A DNA stretch of 64,000 nt from positions 1,550,001-1,614,000 of the forward strand of contig NZ_CP059493.1 in assembly GCF_014042015.1 (NCBI RefSeq), in the 5' to 3' direction. The position numbers and the translations under genes are program-made. This document shows positions 1-14,266 of the stretch, one piece after another (position 1 is the first letter of the stretch; every line of letters starts with the position of its first letter). The notes below the pieces were generated by a model. It did no database searches. It worked only from the letters and a program-made list of their open reading frames with translations, and had not been told where the DNA came from. The stretch is from Actinotalea sp. JY-7876 (GTDB taxonomy: Bacteria > Actinomycetota > Actinomycetes > Actinomycetales > Cellulomonadaceae).

Positions 1-87
1 TGGGCGCTCTGGACCGTCGTGGTGGCGATGGTCGTGTTCACCGTGGGCCGGAATGTGCCCGCGCTCGCCCCGTGGCTGGCGCCCTGA
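1..87 (+). CDS. C-terminal end of a membrane protein, probably DUF2752 family (partial)
   Basis: The window opens inside a reading frame that ends with TGA at 85-87. The visible 28 residues are a hydrophobic segment (WALWTVVVAMVVFTVGRN) followed by a proline-rich tail ending LAPWLAP. In actinobacteria a small DUF2752 membrane protein commonly sits just upstream of trpC, and this tail (hydrophobic helix, RN, then PxLxxWLAP) fits that family. The function of DUF2752 proteins is not established. Too little is present for a firm assignment; the family name is inference from context and the tail pattern. Confidence 0.5.
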   Translation, partial: WALWTVVVAMVVFTVGRNVPALAPWLAP

Positions 88-215
88 CGCGCCGGTGACC
101 GCCGCTCGCCCGGTCGTCGCGGTCCCAGCAGATGGGCGTGACGGGGCCGGTCCCCGGTCGGCCCTACGATGACCCGGACGGGTTCGCGGGGTTGGACCCA
201 CGGGGGAGGTGGGAC

Positions 216-1022
216 ATGACGGTCCTCGAGGACATCATCGCTGGGGTACGGATCGACCTCGCCGCGCGCGAGGAGCAGACGCCGCTGGCGCTCGTGAAGG
301 AGCGCGCCGCGCGGCAGCCGGCGGCCAAGGAGTGCCACCTGCACGACGAGGAGGCGGTCGCGGTCATCGCGGAGGTCAAGCGCTCGAGCCCGAGCAAGGG
401 CTCGCTGGCGTCGATCGACGACCCGGCCGCGCTCGCGTCCGAGTACGAGGCCGGCGGCGCCACGGCGATCTCGGTGCTCACCGAGGAGCGGCGCTTCGGC
501 GGCAGCCTCGCCGACCTCACGGCGGTGCGCGCGGCGGTCGACGTGCCGGTGCTGCGCAAGGACTTCGTCGTCACGCCGTACCAGGTGTGGGAGGCGCGCG
601 CCCACGGGGCGGACCTGTGCCTGCTCATCGTGGCCGCGCTCTCGCAGACGGTGCTGACGTCGCTGGTGGAGCGCGTGCACTCGCTCGGCATGACCGCGCT
701 GGTCGAGGTGCACGACGTCGACGAGGTCGGGCGCGCGCTCGACGCCGGCGCGCGCTGCATCGGCGTCAACGCCCGCAACCTCAAGACGCTCGAGGTGGAC
801 CGCACGACCTTCGCGCGGCTCGCCCCGATGATCCCCGACGGCGTGGTCCGCGTCGCCGAGTCCGGTGTGCGCGGTCCGCACGACGTCATGGACTACGCGC
901 GCTCCGGCGCCGACGCCGTCCTGGTCGGCGAGACCCTGGTCACCGGGCGCGACCCGCGGGCCGCGGTCGCCGACCTCGTGGCCGCCGGCGCCCACCCCTC
1001 GCTGCGGGCGGTGCGCCAGTGA
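216..1022 (+). CDS. trpC: Indole-3-glycerol phosphate synthase TrpC
   Basis: This cytoplasmic TIM-barrel enzyme converts carboxyphenylaminodeoxyribulose 5-phosphate to indole-3-glycerol phosphate in tryptophan synthesis. The 268-residue product has the family signature [12 protein letters not shown] near residues 50-61 and the later barrel motifs VLRKDF, NARNL and VAESGV. The ATG at 216 is preceded by GGGGGAGGTGGG with good spacing; an upstream in-frame start at 132 would add 28 unconserved residues. The stop overlaps the GTG of trpB (GTGA), so translation is probably coupled. It is the first visible gene of trpC-trpB-trpA-lgt. A TACGAT at 165-170 could be the -10 of a promoter just upstream, but no good -35 is visible. 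Confidence 0.97.
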   Translation: MTVLEDIIAGVRIDLAAREEQTPLALVKERAARQPAAKECHLHDEEAVAVIAEVKRSSPSKGSLASIDDPAALASEYEAGGATAISVLTEERRFGGSLADLTAVRAAVDVPVLRKDFVVTPYQVWEARAHGADLCLLIVAALSQTVLTSLVERVHSLGMTALVEVHDVDEVGRALDAGARCIGVNARNLKTLEVDRTTFARLAPMIPDGVVRVAESGVRGPHDVMDYARSGADAVLVGETLVTGRDPRAAVADLVAAGAHPSLRAVRQ

Positions 1023-2359
1023 CCGCGACGCCCGGCCAAGAGCAGGCCGGCACGGCCGTGCCCGAGGCGCCCGGGGTGGGCGTGACGGGCGACCAGCCGT
1101 CGGCCCCGGACTTCCACGACCAGCCCGAGACGCACGGCCCGGTGACCGCCGAGGCGGGCTCCGGCCCGTACTTCGGGGACTTCGGCGGGCGCTTCGTGCC
1201 GGAGGCCCTCATCGAGGCGCTCGACGAGCTCGACGCCGAGTACGCGAAGGCCAAGGCCGACCCGACGTTCGGCGAGGAGCTGGCGCGCCTGCACCGCACC
1301 TACACGGGCCGGCCGAGCATCATCACCGAGGTGCCACGCTTCGCCCGGCACTGCGGCGGCGTGCGCGTGATCCTCAAGCGCGAGGACCTCAACCACACGG
1401 GCTCACACAAGATCAACAACGTGCTGGGCCAGGCGCTGCTCACCAAGCGCCTGGGCAAGAAGCGCGTGATCGCCGAGACGGGCGCCGGCCAGCACGGCGT
1501 CGCCACCGCGACGGCTGCCGCGCTCTTCGACCTCGACTGCGTCATCTACATGGGCGAGGAGGACACGCGGCGCCAGGCGCTCAACGTCGCGCGCATGCGG
1601 CTCCTCGGCGCCGAGGTCGTCCCGGTCACGACGGGGTCGCGCACCCTCAAGGACGCCATCAACGAGGCCCTGCGCGACTGGGTCACCAACGTCGGGACGA
1701 CCAACTACGTCTTCGGCACGGTCGCCGGACCGCACCCGTTCCCGGCCATGGTCCGCGACCTCCAGCGGATCATCGGCGTGGAGGCGAGGCAGCAGGTGCT
1801 CGAGCTCGCCGGCCGGCTGCCCGACGTCGTCGCCGCGTGCGTCGGCGGCGGGTCCAACGCCATCGGGATCTTCCACGCGTTCCTCGACGACCCCTCCGTG
1901 CGCCTCGTCGGCCTGGAGGCCGGCGGCGACGGGGTCGACACCGGCCGCCACGCCGCGACGCTGACCGGCGGCGCCCCCGGGGTCCTGCACGGCGCGCGCT
2001 CGTTCCTGCTCCAGGACGACGACGGCCAGACGATCGAGAGCCACTCGATCTCGGCGGGGCTCGACTACCCGGGCGTCGGGCCCGAGCACTCGTGGCTCGC
2101 CACGACCGGACGCGCGGAGTACCGGCCCGTGACCGACGCGCAGGCCATGGAGGCGTTCCGCCTGATGTGCCGCACCGAGGGCATCATCCCGGCGATCGAG
2201 TCGTCGCACGCGCTGGCGGGCGCCATGCAGCTCGGCCAGGAGGCCGCAGCCGCCGGTCGCCACGACGAGATCATCCTCGTGAACCTGTCGGGACGCGGGG
2301 ACAAGGACGTCGAGACCGCCGCCGAGTGGTTCTCGTTGCTCGAGGAGGGCACCGCGTGA
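1019..2359 (+). CDS. trpB: Tryptophan synthase beta chain TrpB
   Basis: The beta subunit condenses indole with L-serine to give L-tryptophan, using pyridoxal phosphate, and works in an alpha2beta2 complex with TrpA. The 446-residue product contains the PLP-lysine motif HTGSHKINN, the ETGAGQHG segment, the phosphate-binding loop GGGSNAIG and the C-terminal SGRGDKD. The GTG start at 1019 overlaps the trpC stop. The first 45 or so residues are a low-complexity, Gly/Pro-rich extension before the conserved [14 protein letters not shown] block, so a slightly later start cannot be excluded, although the overlap arrangement favours this one. Confidence 0.98.
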   Translation: MTATPGQEQAGTAVPEAPGVGVTGDQPSAPDFHDQPETHGPVTAEAGSGPYFGDFGGRFVPEALIEALDELDAEYAKAKADPTFGEELARLHRTYTGRPSIITEVPRFARHCGGVRVILKREDLNHTGSHKINNVLGQALLTKRLGKKRVIAETGAGQHGVATATAAALFDLDCVIYMGEEDTRRQALNVARMRLLGAEVVPVTTGSRTLKDAINEALRDWVTNVGTTNYVFGTVAGPHPFPAMVRDLQRIIGVEARQQVLELAGRLPDVVAACVGGGSNAIGIFHAFLDDPSVRLVGLEAGGDGVDTGRHAATLTGGAPGVLHGARSFLLQDDDGQTIESHSISAGLDYPGVGPEHSWLATTGRAEYRPVTDAQAMEAFRLMCRTEGIIPAIESSHALAGAMQLGQEAAAAGRHDEIILVNLSGRGDKDVETAAEWFSLLEEGTA

Positions 2360-3225
2360 CCCAGGACGCCGTCTCCCGGACCGCCGCGACGCTCGACAGC
2401 ACCCGGGCCGCGGGGCGCCCCGCGCTCGTCGGCTACCTGCCCGTCGGCTTCCCCGACGTGGCGGGCTCGATCGAGGCCGCCCGGGTCATGGTCGACGCGG
2501 GGGTCGACGTCGTCGAGCTCGGGCTGCCGTACTCCGACCCGGTGATGGACGGGCCGGTGATCCAGCGCGCCGTCGAGAGCGCCCTGTCCGGTGGCGTGCG
2601 CGTGCGCGACACGCTGCGCGCGATCGAGGGCGTCGCGGCCACGGGCGCCCCGGTCCTCGTCATGACCTACTGGAACCCCGTGCTGCGGTACGGCGTCGAC
2701 GCGTTCGCGCGCGACGTCGCCGCGGCGGGGGGCGCCGGCCTGATCACGCCCGACCTGATCCCGGACGAGGCGGGGGAGTGGCTCGCGGCCTCGGACGCCC
2801 ACGGGCTCGACCGCGTGTTCCTGGTCGCACCGAGCTCCACGCCCGAGCGCCTCGCGCTCACGGCCGCGGCCTCGCGGGGCTTCGTCTACGCGGCGTCCAC
2901 CATGGGCGTCACGGGGACCCGTGCGTCCGTCGGCGAGGACGCGGAGCGTCTCGTGGCCGACACCCGGCGTGCCGGTGCCGAGCGCGTGTGCGTCGGCCTG
3001 GGCGTGAGCACGGGGGCGCAGGCCGCCGAGGTGGGCGCGTACGCCGACGGCGTCATCGTCGGCAGCGCGTTCGTGCGCCCCATGGTGGAGGCCGCGACGC
3101 CGAGCGAGGGCCTGACCGCGCTCGCCGACGCCGTCGGGCGGATCGCCGAGGGCGTGCGCTCCGCGCGGACACCGAGCCCGCGGACGGCGAGCCCACGGAC
3201 ACCCAGCACGGCGGCGTTGCCATGA
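2356..3225 (+). CDS. trpA: Tryptophan synthase alpha chain TrpA
   Basis: The alpha subunit cleaves indole-3-glycerol phosphate to indole and glyceraldehyde 3-phosphate; indole is channelled to TrpB. The 289-residue product carries the catalytic motif [15 protein letters not shown], containing the catalytic Glu and Asp, then TYWNPV and the phosphate-binding [11 protein letters not shown] and GVIVGSAFV. The GTG at 2356 overlaps the trpB stop by four bases. The C-terminal 20 residues are a degenerate Arg/Thr/Pro/Ser repeat ([14 protein letters not shown]), which looks like a non-structural tail. The stop overlaps the lgt ATG, keeping the operon continuous. Confidence 0.97.
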   Translation: MTQDAVSRTAATLDSTRAAGRPALVGYLPVGFPDVAGSIEAARVMVDAGVDVVELGLPYSDPVMDGPVIQRAVESALSGGVRVRDTLRAIEGVAATGAPVLVMTYWNPVLRYGVDAFARDVAAAGGAGLITPDLIPDEAGEWLAASDAHGLDRVFLVAPSSTPERLALTAAASRGFVYAASTMGVTGTRASVGEDAERLVADTRRAGAERVCVGLGVSTGAQAAEVGAYADGVIVGSAFVRPMVEAATPSEGLTALADAVGRIAEGVRSARTPSPRTASPRTPSTAALP

Positions 3226-4205
3226 CCCTGGTCCCGGCCGGCCTGGTCGCGCTCGGGGCACGGCTGCCGGCCGAGATCCCGAGCCCGTCCGAGCACACCT
3301 GGTACCTGGGCCCGCTCCCGGTCCGCGCCTACGCGCTGGCGATCCTCGCGGGGATCGCGGCGGCGTTCTGGCTCACCCGCCGCCGCTGGGTCGAGCGTGG
3401 GGGCGACCCGGACACGGTCATGGAGATCGTCTTCTGGGCCGTGCCGTTCGGCATCGTCGGCGGCCGGCTGTACCACGTGATCAGCTCGCCGGACGCGTAC
3501 TTCGGCCCGGACGGGAACCCCTGGCGCGCCTTCGCGATCTGGGAGGGCGGCCTGGGCATCTGGGGCGCGATCGCCCTGGGTGCGCTCGGCGCGTGGATCG
3601 GCACCCGACGCGAGGGCGTGCGCTTCGCCGTGTTCGCCGACGCGGTCGCCCCGGGCCTGCTCGTCGCGCAGGCGATCGGCCGGCTCGGCAACTGGTTCAA
3701 CCAGGAGCTCTTCGGCGGACCCACCACCGCGCCGTGGGGCCTGCGGATCGACCCGCTGGCCCCGACGTTCCCGAGCGGCTACCCGCCCGAGACGCTGTTC
3801 CACCCGACCTTCCTCTACGAGATGGTCTGGAACCTGGCCGCGGCCGCGCTGCTCATCGTGCTCGACCGGCGCCTGCGGCTCGGCCACGGTCGCGTCTTCC
3901 TGCTCTACGTCGTGCTCTACACGGCGGGCCGGCTGTGGATCGAGCTGCTCCGGATCGACCCCGCCGAGCAGGTCCTCGGGCTGCGCCTCAACGTCTGGAC
4001 CTCGATCCTGCTGGGGGGTGCGGCACTGATAGCATTCGTGCTGGTCGGGCGCCGTCACCCAGGGCGTGAGACCACCGTGCTGAGCACCCCTGACAGCACG
4101 GCGCAGCACGCGCAGCCGGTGACCGAGGACGCGCCGTCGGACGAGACGGTGGCTCCGGACGGTGTCGGGCCCGTAGGCCCGGGAACCGACGACACCCTCC
4201 GTTGA
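3222..4205 (+). CDS. lgt: Phosphatidylglycerol-prolipoprotein diacylglyceryl transferase Lgt
   Basis: Lgt is an integral inner-membrane enzyme. It transfers diacylglycerol from phosphatidylglycerol to the lipobox cysteine of prolipoproteins, the first step of lipoprotein maturation. The 327-residue product has about seven hydrophobic segments, the family motifs EGGLGIWG and the signature GRLGNWFNQE, followed by FHPTFLYE. The last 50 residues are a hydrophilic Thr/Asp/Pro-rich tail typical of actinobacterial Lgt. The ATG overlaps the trpA stop. Substrates encoded in this window include the liv binding protein (29672-30946, lipobox LTAC) and the repeat lipoprotein (52613-53290, LGGC). Confidence 0.97.
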   Translation: MTLVPAGLVALGARLPAEIPSPSEHTWYLGPLPVRAYALAILAGIAAAFWLTRRRWVERGGDPDTVMEIVFWAVPFGIVGGRLYHVISSPDAYFGPDGNPWRAFAIWEGGLGIWGAIALGALGAWIGTRREGVRFAVFADAVAPGLLVAQAIGRLGNWFNQELFGGPTTAPWGLRIDPLAPTFPSGYPPETLFHPTFLYEMVWNLAAAALLIVLDRRLRLGHGRVFLLYVVLYTAGRLWIELLRIDPAEQVLGLRLNVWTSILLGGAALIAFVLVGRRHPGRETTVLSTPDSTAQHAQPVTEDAPSDETVAPDGVGPVGPGTDDTLR

Positions 4206-4364
4206 CCACAGGCTCCTGCCGACGGTGAAGCTCATCATTCGTCGAGATGGCAGACGCCCGTGGCCGCGGCCGGTATCGTCGCAACGCTTTGGGCCGATGG
4301 CGTCCCGGTACTTCTCCGATCACCGACCCGTGCCGCGTGCCCGGGCCCAGCGAGGACGGTGCAC

Positions 4365-8913
<4,549 letters not shown>

Positions 8914-8921
<8 letters not shown>

Positions 8922-10395
8922 CCCCCGCGGCTTCCTGAAGGTCAGGGACCGGGAGCTCCCGCCCAGCCGTCCGGTGCCCGTCCGCCTCATGGACTGGCGC
9001 GAGGTCGTCGAGCACCGCACCGCCGCCGAGAGCGCCGAGCACGCCACCATGCTGCACGCCCAGGCGGGCCGGTGCATGGACTGCGGGATCCCCTTCTGCC
9101 ACCAGGGCTGCCCCCTGGGCAACCTCATCCCGGACTGGAACGACCTGGTCCGCAAGGGGCAGTGGGCCGAGGCCAGCGACCGGCTGCACCAGACCAACAA
9201 CTTCCCCGAGTTCACGGGGCGCATCTGCCCGGCGCCCTGCGAGTCGTCCTGCGTGCTGGGGATCAGCCAGCCGCCCGTCACGATCAAGAACATCGAGGTC
9301 TCGATCGCCGACGAGGCGTTCGAGCGGGGCCACGTCACCCCGCAGGTGCCGCACTTCCTGACGGGCAGCACGGTCGCGGTCGTCGGCTCGGGTCCGGCCG
9401 GGCTCGCCGCCGCCCAGCAGCTCACCCGGGCGGGGCACACCGTCGCCGTCTTCGAGCGGGACGCGCGCATCGGCGGCCTGCTGCGGTTCGGCGTGCCGGA
9501 CTTCAAGCTCGAGAAGCAGCTCATCGACCGCCGCGTGGCGCAGATGGAGGCCGAGGGCACGCGCTTCCGCCCCGGTGTCGAGATCGGCCGCGACATCACC
9601 TGGAAGGAGCTGCGCGCCCGGTACGACGCCGTCGTCGTCGCGACCGGCGCGCCGGTGCCGCGCGCGCTGCCGGTGCCGGGTGCCGACCTGAGCGGCGTGC
9701 ACCCCGCGATGGAGTACCTGCACCAGGCGAACGACGTCGTCGCGGGCGTCGAGGTGCCCGACCAGATCGTCGCGACCGGCAAGCACGTCGTCATCATCGG
9801 CGGCGGCGACACCGGGTCCGACTGCCTGGGCACGGCCCTGCGCCAGGGCGCGGCGTCGGTCACGACGCTCGCGATCGGCCTGCAGCCGCCGCTCGACCGG
9901 CCCGAGAACCAGCCGTGGCCCACGGACCCGCTGCTCTTCGAGGTCTCGACCTCCCACGAGGAGGGCGGCGAGCGCGCCTACCTCGCGTCGACGGTCGCGC
10001 TGCTCGGTGACGACGAGGGGCGCGTCACCGCGCTCCGCGTCGCGACGACGGAGTACCTGCCGGACGGCCGGCGCGTGCCCACCGCCGGGACCGAGCGCGA
10101 CATCCCGGCCGACCTCGTGCTGGTGGCGATGGGCTTCACCGGGCCCGAGACGGACGTGCTCGTCGAGCAGACCGGCGCCGACGTGACCGGTCGGGGCGCC
10201 ATCGCCCGCGGCGAGGACTACGCGTCGTCGGTCCCCGGCGTCTTCGTCGCCGGCGACGCCGGACGCGGCCAGTCGCTCATCGTGTGGGCGATCGCCGAGG
10301 GGCGCGCCGCCGCCGCCGAGGTCGACGCCTACCTGCGCGGGAGCACGGAGCTGCCCGCTCCCGTGCGGCCGAGCGACCGGGCCATGCGCCCCTGA
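8914..10395 (+). CDS. gltD: Glutamate synthase (NADPH) small subunit GltD
   Basis: GltD is the FAD- and NADPH-binding, iron-sulfur electron input subunit for GltB. The 493-residue product has N-terminal cysteine clusters ([14 protein letters not shown] and CPAPCESSC) for [4Fe-4S] centres. The FAD-binding dinucleotide fold follows ([17 protein letters not shown], around residue 150), then a second Rossmann fold for NADPH ([13 protein letters not shown]), and the C-terminal FAD motif [14 protein letters not shown]. The GTG start at 8914 lies inside the end of gltB, so the two subunits are translationally coupled. A short GC hairpin (10492-10508) lies between gltD and pyk. Confidence 0.98.
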
Positions 10396-10568
10396 CACCG
10401 TCGTGACGGCCCCCCCGGCCGCCACGGTACGACGCCCCCACGGGCGGCCCGCTCGCAGCACCGCCCGCGAGCAGGCATCGTGGGACCGCCCCCCGCCGTC
10501 GCGGCGGGCGACATGATGGCGCCCCCGGGCGCCGACCCCGGGGCCGAAAGGTCCCGGTGCCGAGGACA

Positions 10569-10574
10569 TAGGCT
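10569..10574 (+). promoter_or_regulatory. -10 box (TAGGCT) of a probable leaderless pyk transcript
   Basis: TAGGCT ends six bases before the pyk ATG. A transcript initiated the usual 6-7 bases downstream would begin at or next to the start codon. No -35 match is obvious. The same arrangement recurs in front of several other genes here. Confidence 0.6.
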
Positions 10575-10580
10575 GGAGAC

Positions 10581-12008
10581 ATGCGTAGAGCCAAGATCGT
10601 CTGCACCATCGGACCCGCGACCGAGTCGCCCGAGCAGATCCAGGCGCTCGTCGACGCCGGCATGGACGTGGCGCGGATCAACCGCAGCCACGGCGACGCG
10701 TCGGAGCACGAGGCCGTCATCAACCGGGTGCGTGCCGCCGCGACGGCCTCGGGCCGCGCCGTCGCCGTGCTCGTGGACCTGCAGGGCCCCAAGATCCGCC
10801 TGGGCCGCTTCACCGAGGGCAAGCACGAGCTCGCCGACGGTGACGTCTTCACCATCACGACGGACGAGGTCCCGGGCACCAAGGAGCGCGTGTCCACGAC
10901 CTACAAGGGTCTGCCGGGCGACGCCAAGATCGGCGACCGGATCCTCATCGACGACGGCCGCGTGGCCGTCCGGATCACCGACGTGACCGCGACCGACGTC
11001 GTGACGCGCGTCGAGGTCGGCGGACCCGTCTCGAACAACAAGGGCCTCAACCTCCCGGGCGTCGCCGTGAGCGTCCCCGCCATGTCGGACAAGGACGAGG
11101 AGGACCTGCGCTGGGCGCTGCGCCTGGGCGCGGACCTCATCGCCCTGTCGTTCGTGCGCAGCGCGGCCGACTACGACGACGTCGCGCGGATCATGGCCGA
11201 GGAGGGCCGCACGGTCCCCGTCATCGCCAAGGTCGAGAAGCCGCAGGCGGTCGAGAACCTCGTCGAGATCGTCGACGCGTTCGACGGCATCATGGTCGCG
11301 CGTGGCGACCTCGGCGTGGAGCTGCCGCTGGAGCAGGTGCCGCTCGTCCAGAAGCGCGCCATCGAGCTCGCGCGCCGGTCGGCCAAGCCGGTCATCGTCG
11401 CGACCCAGGTGCTCGAGTCGATGATCTCGGCGCCGCGCCCGACCCGCGCCGAGACGTCCGACTGCGCCAACGCCGTGCTCGACGGCGCGGACGCGGTGAT
11501 GCTCTCGGGCGAGACCAGCGTGGGCGAGTACCCGATCGAGGCCGTGCGCACGATGGCGCGGATCATCGAGAACACCGAGGAGCACGGCCACGACCGCATG
11601 GCCCCCCTCGGCTGGAGCCCGAAGACCCGAGGTGGCGCCATCACCCGCGCCGCGGCCGAGGTCGCCGAGACGCTCGGTGTGAAGTACCTCGTGACCTTCA
11701 CGCAGAGCGGCGACTCCGCCCGCCGGGTCTCGCGGCTGCGTTCCGGGATCCCGATGCTGGCGTTCACGCCCGACCCGCACGTGCGCAACACCCTCGCGCT
11801 CACGTGGGGCGTGCAGACGTACGAGGTGCCGACGGTCGCCCACACGGACGCGATGGTCGTGCAGGTCGACCAGACGCTGCGCGCCAACGGCCTGGCCGAG
11901 GACGGCGACCTCGTGGTCATCGTCTTCGGTGCGCCGGTGGGCGTCCCGGGCACGACGAACTCGCTGCTCGTCCACAAGATCGGGACCGAGGTCAGCGCGA
12001 CGCACTGA
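10581..12008 (+). CDS. pyk: Pyruvate kinase
   Basis: This glycolytic enzyme transfers phosphate from phosphoenolpyruvate to ADP. The 475-residue product begins MRRAKIVCTIGPA and has the substrate and metal sites (INRSHGD, VDLQGPKIRLG), the active-site signature IIAKVEKPQAVEN and VARGDLGVE, and the ATQVLESM and SDCANAVLDGADAVMLSGE segments, followed by the C-terminal allosteric domain. The start follows TAGGCT by six bases and is probably leaderless. The gene is followed by a strong hairpin terminator. It is a single-gene unit downstream of gltBD. Confidence 0.98.
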   Translation: MRRAKIVCTIGPATESPEQIQALVDAGMDVARINRSHGDASEHEAVINRVRAAATASGRAVAVLVDLQGPKIRLGRFTEGKHELADGDVFTITTDEVPGTKERVSTTYKGLPGDAKIGDRILIDDGRVAVRITDVTATDVVTRVEVGGPVSNNKGLNLPGVAVSVPAMSDKDEEDLRWALRLGADLIALSFVRSAADYDDVARIMAEEGRTVPVIAKVEKPQAVENLVEIVDAFDGIMVARGDLGVELPLEQVPLVQKRAIELARRSAKPVIVATQVLESMISAPRPTRAETSDCANAVLDGADAVMLSGETSVGEYPIEAVRTMARIIENTEEHGHDRMAPLGWSPKTRGGAITRAAAEVAETLGVKYLVTFTQSGDSARRVSRLRSGIPMLAFTPDPHVRNTLALTWGVQTYEVPTVAHTDAMVVQVDQTLRANGLAEDGDLVVIVFGAPVGVPGTTNSLLVHKIGTEVSATH

Positions 12009-12046
12009 CGCGGCCGCCGAGGCGGTGCCTCGGCACGACCGACACG

Positions 12047-12086
12047 CGCCCCGGGCGCTCAGCCTTCCGGCTGGGCACCCGGGGCG
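12047..12086. terminator. Bidirectional hairpin terminator between pyk and the convergent reductase gene
   Basis: A stem of about 18 bp with one mismatch (left arm 12047-12064, loop TTCC at 12065-12068, right arm 12069-12086) sits 38 bp after the pyk stop. It contains the stop codon of the convergent gene at 12059-12061, so the reductase C-terminus is encoded within the hairpin. Confidence 0.8.
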
Positions 12087-13057
12087 TCGTCGTGCCCACC
12101 GGCGGCGGATCGTCGGACCGCGGCCTCGACGTCCTCGTCGATGAGGTCGTGGTCCACGGCGAGGGCGGTGCGGTAACCGGCAGCGGCCGCCATGACGACC
12201 TGGCTCGAGGGGTCGGTGACGTTGCCGGCCGCGAAGACGTGGGGCACGCCGGTGCGCCCGTCGGGCTCGGCCACGACCGTGTGCCCGGACGGGCCGGCCT
12301 GCACGTGGGCGCCGAGCGCGGTCAGGAGGGCGTCGCTCGCCACCAGGCGCGGCTGCACCACGAGGGCGCCCAGCCGGACCTCGCCCGCGGGCGTGCGCAC
12401 AGCCACGAGGGCGTCGTCCTCGAGCACGAGTGCGGTCACCGGGCCGGGGAGGACCGGGATGTCGAGCGCGTCCAGGCGCCGCCGGACGGCGGGTTCGACG
12501 TCGTCCGGGTCGACGCCGTGCAGCACCACCGTGACGGCGTCCGTCCACTGCGTCATCGTGAACGCCTTGACGGCGTCCTCCGGGCGGTCGACGAGCACGC
12601 CCACCGCGGCCTCACGCACCTCCCAGCCGTGGCAGTACGGGCAGTGCAGGACGTCGCGTCCCCAGCGGTCGGACAGGCCCGGGACGGCGGGCAGCTCGTC
12701 GCGCAGACCCGTGGCGAGCACGACGCGCCGCGCCGCGAGGCTCGTCCCGTCGTCCAGCTCGACCGTGACCCGTGCCCGGGACGTCTCGGCCGCGCCCGGT
12801 GGGATCGGCGTGACGTCCACGACACGCCCGTGCCTGACCTCGACGCCGTACCGACGCACCTCCTCGACCCCGAGGCTGAGCAGCTCGGCGGGCGGGACGC
12901 CGTCACGCGTGAGGAAGCCCTGCACGTGGCCCGCGGCGGCGTTGCGCGGCTCGCCCGCATCGACCACGACGACCGAGCGACGCGACCGGCCCAGCAGGAG
13001 GGCGGCGCTCAACCCGGCGGGGCCGGCGCCCACCACGACGACGTCGGTGACGGACAC
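12059..13057 (-). CDS. Thioredoxin-reductase-like NAD(P)/FAD-dependent oxidoreductase
   Basis: This 332-residue flavoprotein belongs to the low-molecular-weight thioredoxin reductase class. The FAD fold is at the N-terminus (VVVVGAGPAGLSAALLLGRS), the redox motif CPYCHGWE follows around residue 130, and the second FAD contact is GVPHVFAAGNVTDPS near the C-terminus. The CPYC pair could cycle as a disulfide. The nucleotide-binding half lacks an obvious GGGDSA motif, so the physiological substrate need not be thioredoxin, and no thioredoxin gene is adjacent. The GTG at 13057 is chosen because the FAD fold starts three residues later; its Shine-Dalgarno is weak. A 13-bp inverted repeat lies 38 bp upstream. 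Confidence 0.85.
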   Translation of the reverse strand: MSVTDVVVVGAGPAGLSAALLLGRSRRSVVVVDAGEPRNAAAGHVQGFLTRDGVPPAELLSLGVEEVRRYGVEVRHGRVVDVTPIPPGAAETSRARVTVELDDGTSLAARRVVLATGLRDELPAVPGLSDRWGRDVLHCPYCHGWEVREAAVGVLVDRPEDAVKAFTMTQWTDAVTVVLHGVDPDDVEPAVRRRLDALDIPVLPGPVTALVLEDDALVAVRTPAGEVRLGALVVQPRLVASDALLTALGAHVQAGPSGHTVVAEPDGRTGVPHVFAAGNVTDPSSQVVMAAAAGYRTALAVDHDLIDEDVEAAVRRSAAGGHDDAPGAQPEG

Positions 13058-13366
13058 GCGACCACTGTGCCCGTCGGGCGACCGGCTGTCGCGCCGGACG
13101 CCGATCGGGCCCGCAGGAGCCGTCCCACGATCGGCGTCCGTCCCCACCGTCACGGACACCCGCGTCCCGTTCAGGTGGCGGACCCCCTGGTGCGCGCCTA
13201 GCGTCCAAGCATCGAGAGCGCCGGGACACCCGTGTCGCGGGGCTGAATGGTCAGAGCACGGGCACGGCGCGCCGGGAGGCGGGCCCTGCGCAACCGGCGG
13301 CGCCGGCGGTCCCCCAGACCAGCCGGACGCACGCCGGACCGACCGCACGAACGGATGGAGGACGAG
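13058..13366. other. Divergent intergenic region with a long inverted repeat
   Basis: This 309-bp stretch separates the reductase gene (-) from the three-gene DUF3618-type cluster (+). No convincing coding frame is seen. It contains the inverted repeat at 13095-13140 and a Shine-Dalgarno (GGAGG) at its right end for the + strand operon. I see no clear -10/-35 pair for either direction. Confidence 0.6.
13095..13140. repeat. 13-bp perfect inverted repeat, operator or leader hairpin candidate
   Basis: Left arm 13095-13107 and right arm 13128-13140 are exact reverse complements (core GGACGCCGATCG), separated by 20 bases. It lies 38 bp upstream of the reductase GTG. On the minus strand it could be a leader hairpin; as DNA it could be a regulator site. 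The function is inference only. Confidence 0.5.
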
Positions 13367-14266
13367 ATGACGTACGAGAACTCGACGGGTACCACCTCGA
13401 CGTCCCAGGGCTCCTCGACCGCGCAGACGGCGCGTGACGAGGCCTCGGGGGTCGCGCACAGCGCTGCTGAGAGCGGCAAGTACCTCGCGGGCGAGGCCGG
13501 CGCGCAGGCCAAGGGCGTCGCCTCGGAGGCCGGCCGCCAGGCGAAGGACCTGCTCGACCAGGGGCGCAGCCAGCTCGCCTCGAGCGCCCAGAGCCAGCAG
13601 CAGCGCCTCACGGACGGGCTGCGCGCCTTCAGCGACGACCTCGGCCGGATGGCCGAGTCGTCGGAGAGCGGCGTGGCGGCGGGCGTCGCCCGCACGGTCG
13701 CCGACCAGGCGGGCAGCGTCGCCACGTGGTTCGAGGGGCGCGAGCCCGCGGAGCTGCTCGACGAGGTCAAGCAGTTCGCACGGCGCAAGCCGGGCACGTT
13801 CCTCCTCATCGCCGCGGGCGCCGGCCTCGTCGCCGGGCGCCTCATGCGCGGGGTGAAGGACGCGTCGAGCGACGACGCTCCGGCTGCGCTCACGTCGGGC
13901 GTGCCGACCTCCGGCGGTGCCCACCGGGCACCCGGGGTGCCGTCGACGCCGCCGCCGCCGACCGGCGGCTACGGCCTCGGCGACACCGCCTCGACCACGG
14001 CGCAGACCTACGGCACCACCGGCACGACGTCGACCTACGGCACGACCGGCACGCCCGGCACGTACGGCACGCCCGCGGCGGCCACGGGCGCCTATGGCGA
14101 CTCCGGCTACTCCAGCGGCGGGTACGGCTCGGGCGTGGGTGGCCCGGCGCCGGTCGCCTCCACCCCCGGCGCCACGCCGGCGGCGGACGACCTCGCGGGC
14201 ACGGCGACGGGCGACCCGGTCGCCGGCCTCGAGTCGGAGGATCCGTGGACCGGGGAGAACCGGTGA
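13367..14266 (+). CDS. Hypothetical Ala/Gly-rich protein with one membrane segment, DUF3618-cluster
   Basis: The product is 299 residues of unknown function. The first 150 residues are hydrophilic and predicted helical with many Ala/Gln/Ser. The segment RRKPGTFLLIAAGAGLVAGRLMRG (around 140-165) is a short hydrophobic, possibly membrane-associating helix, similar to those in YqjD/ElaB-like and DUF3618 proteins. The C-terminal 120 residues are low-complexity Gly/Thr/Tyr/Pro repeats (TYGTTGT-type). ATG 13367 is preferred over 13355 because GGAGGACGAG precedes it at proper spacing. The stop overlaps the next gene (GTGA), and all three genes form one operon. I infer a role in envelope or stress physiology from family resemblance only. 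Confidence 0.8.
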   Translation: MTYENSTGTTSTSQGSSTAQTARDEASGVAHSAAESGKYLAGEAGAQAKGVASEAGRQAKDLLDQGRSQLASSAQSQQQRLTDGLRAFSDDLGRMAESSESGVAAGVARTVADQAGSVATWFEGREPAELLDEVKQFARRKPGTFLLIAAGAGLVAGRLMRGVKDASSDDAPAALTSGVPTSGGAHRAPGVPSTPPPPTGGYGLGDTASTTAQTYGTTGTTSTYGTTGTPGTYGTPAAATGAYGDSGYSSGGYGSGVGGPAPVASTPGATPAADDLAGTATGDPVAGLESEDPWTGENR

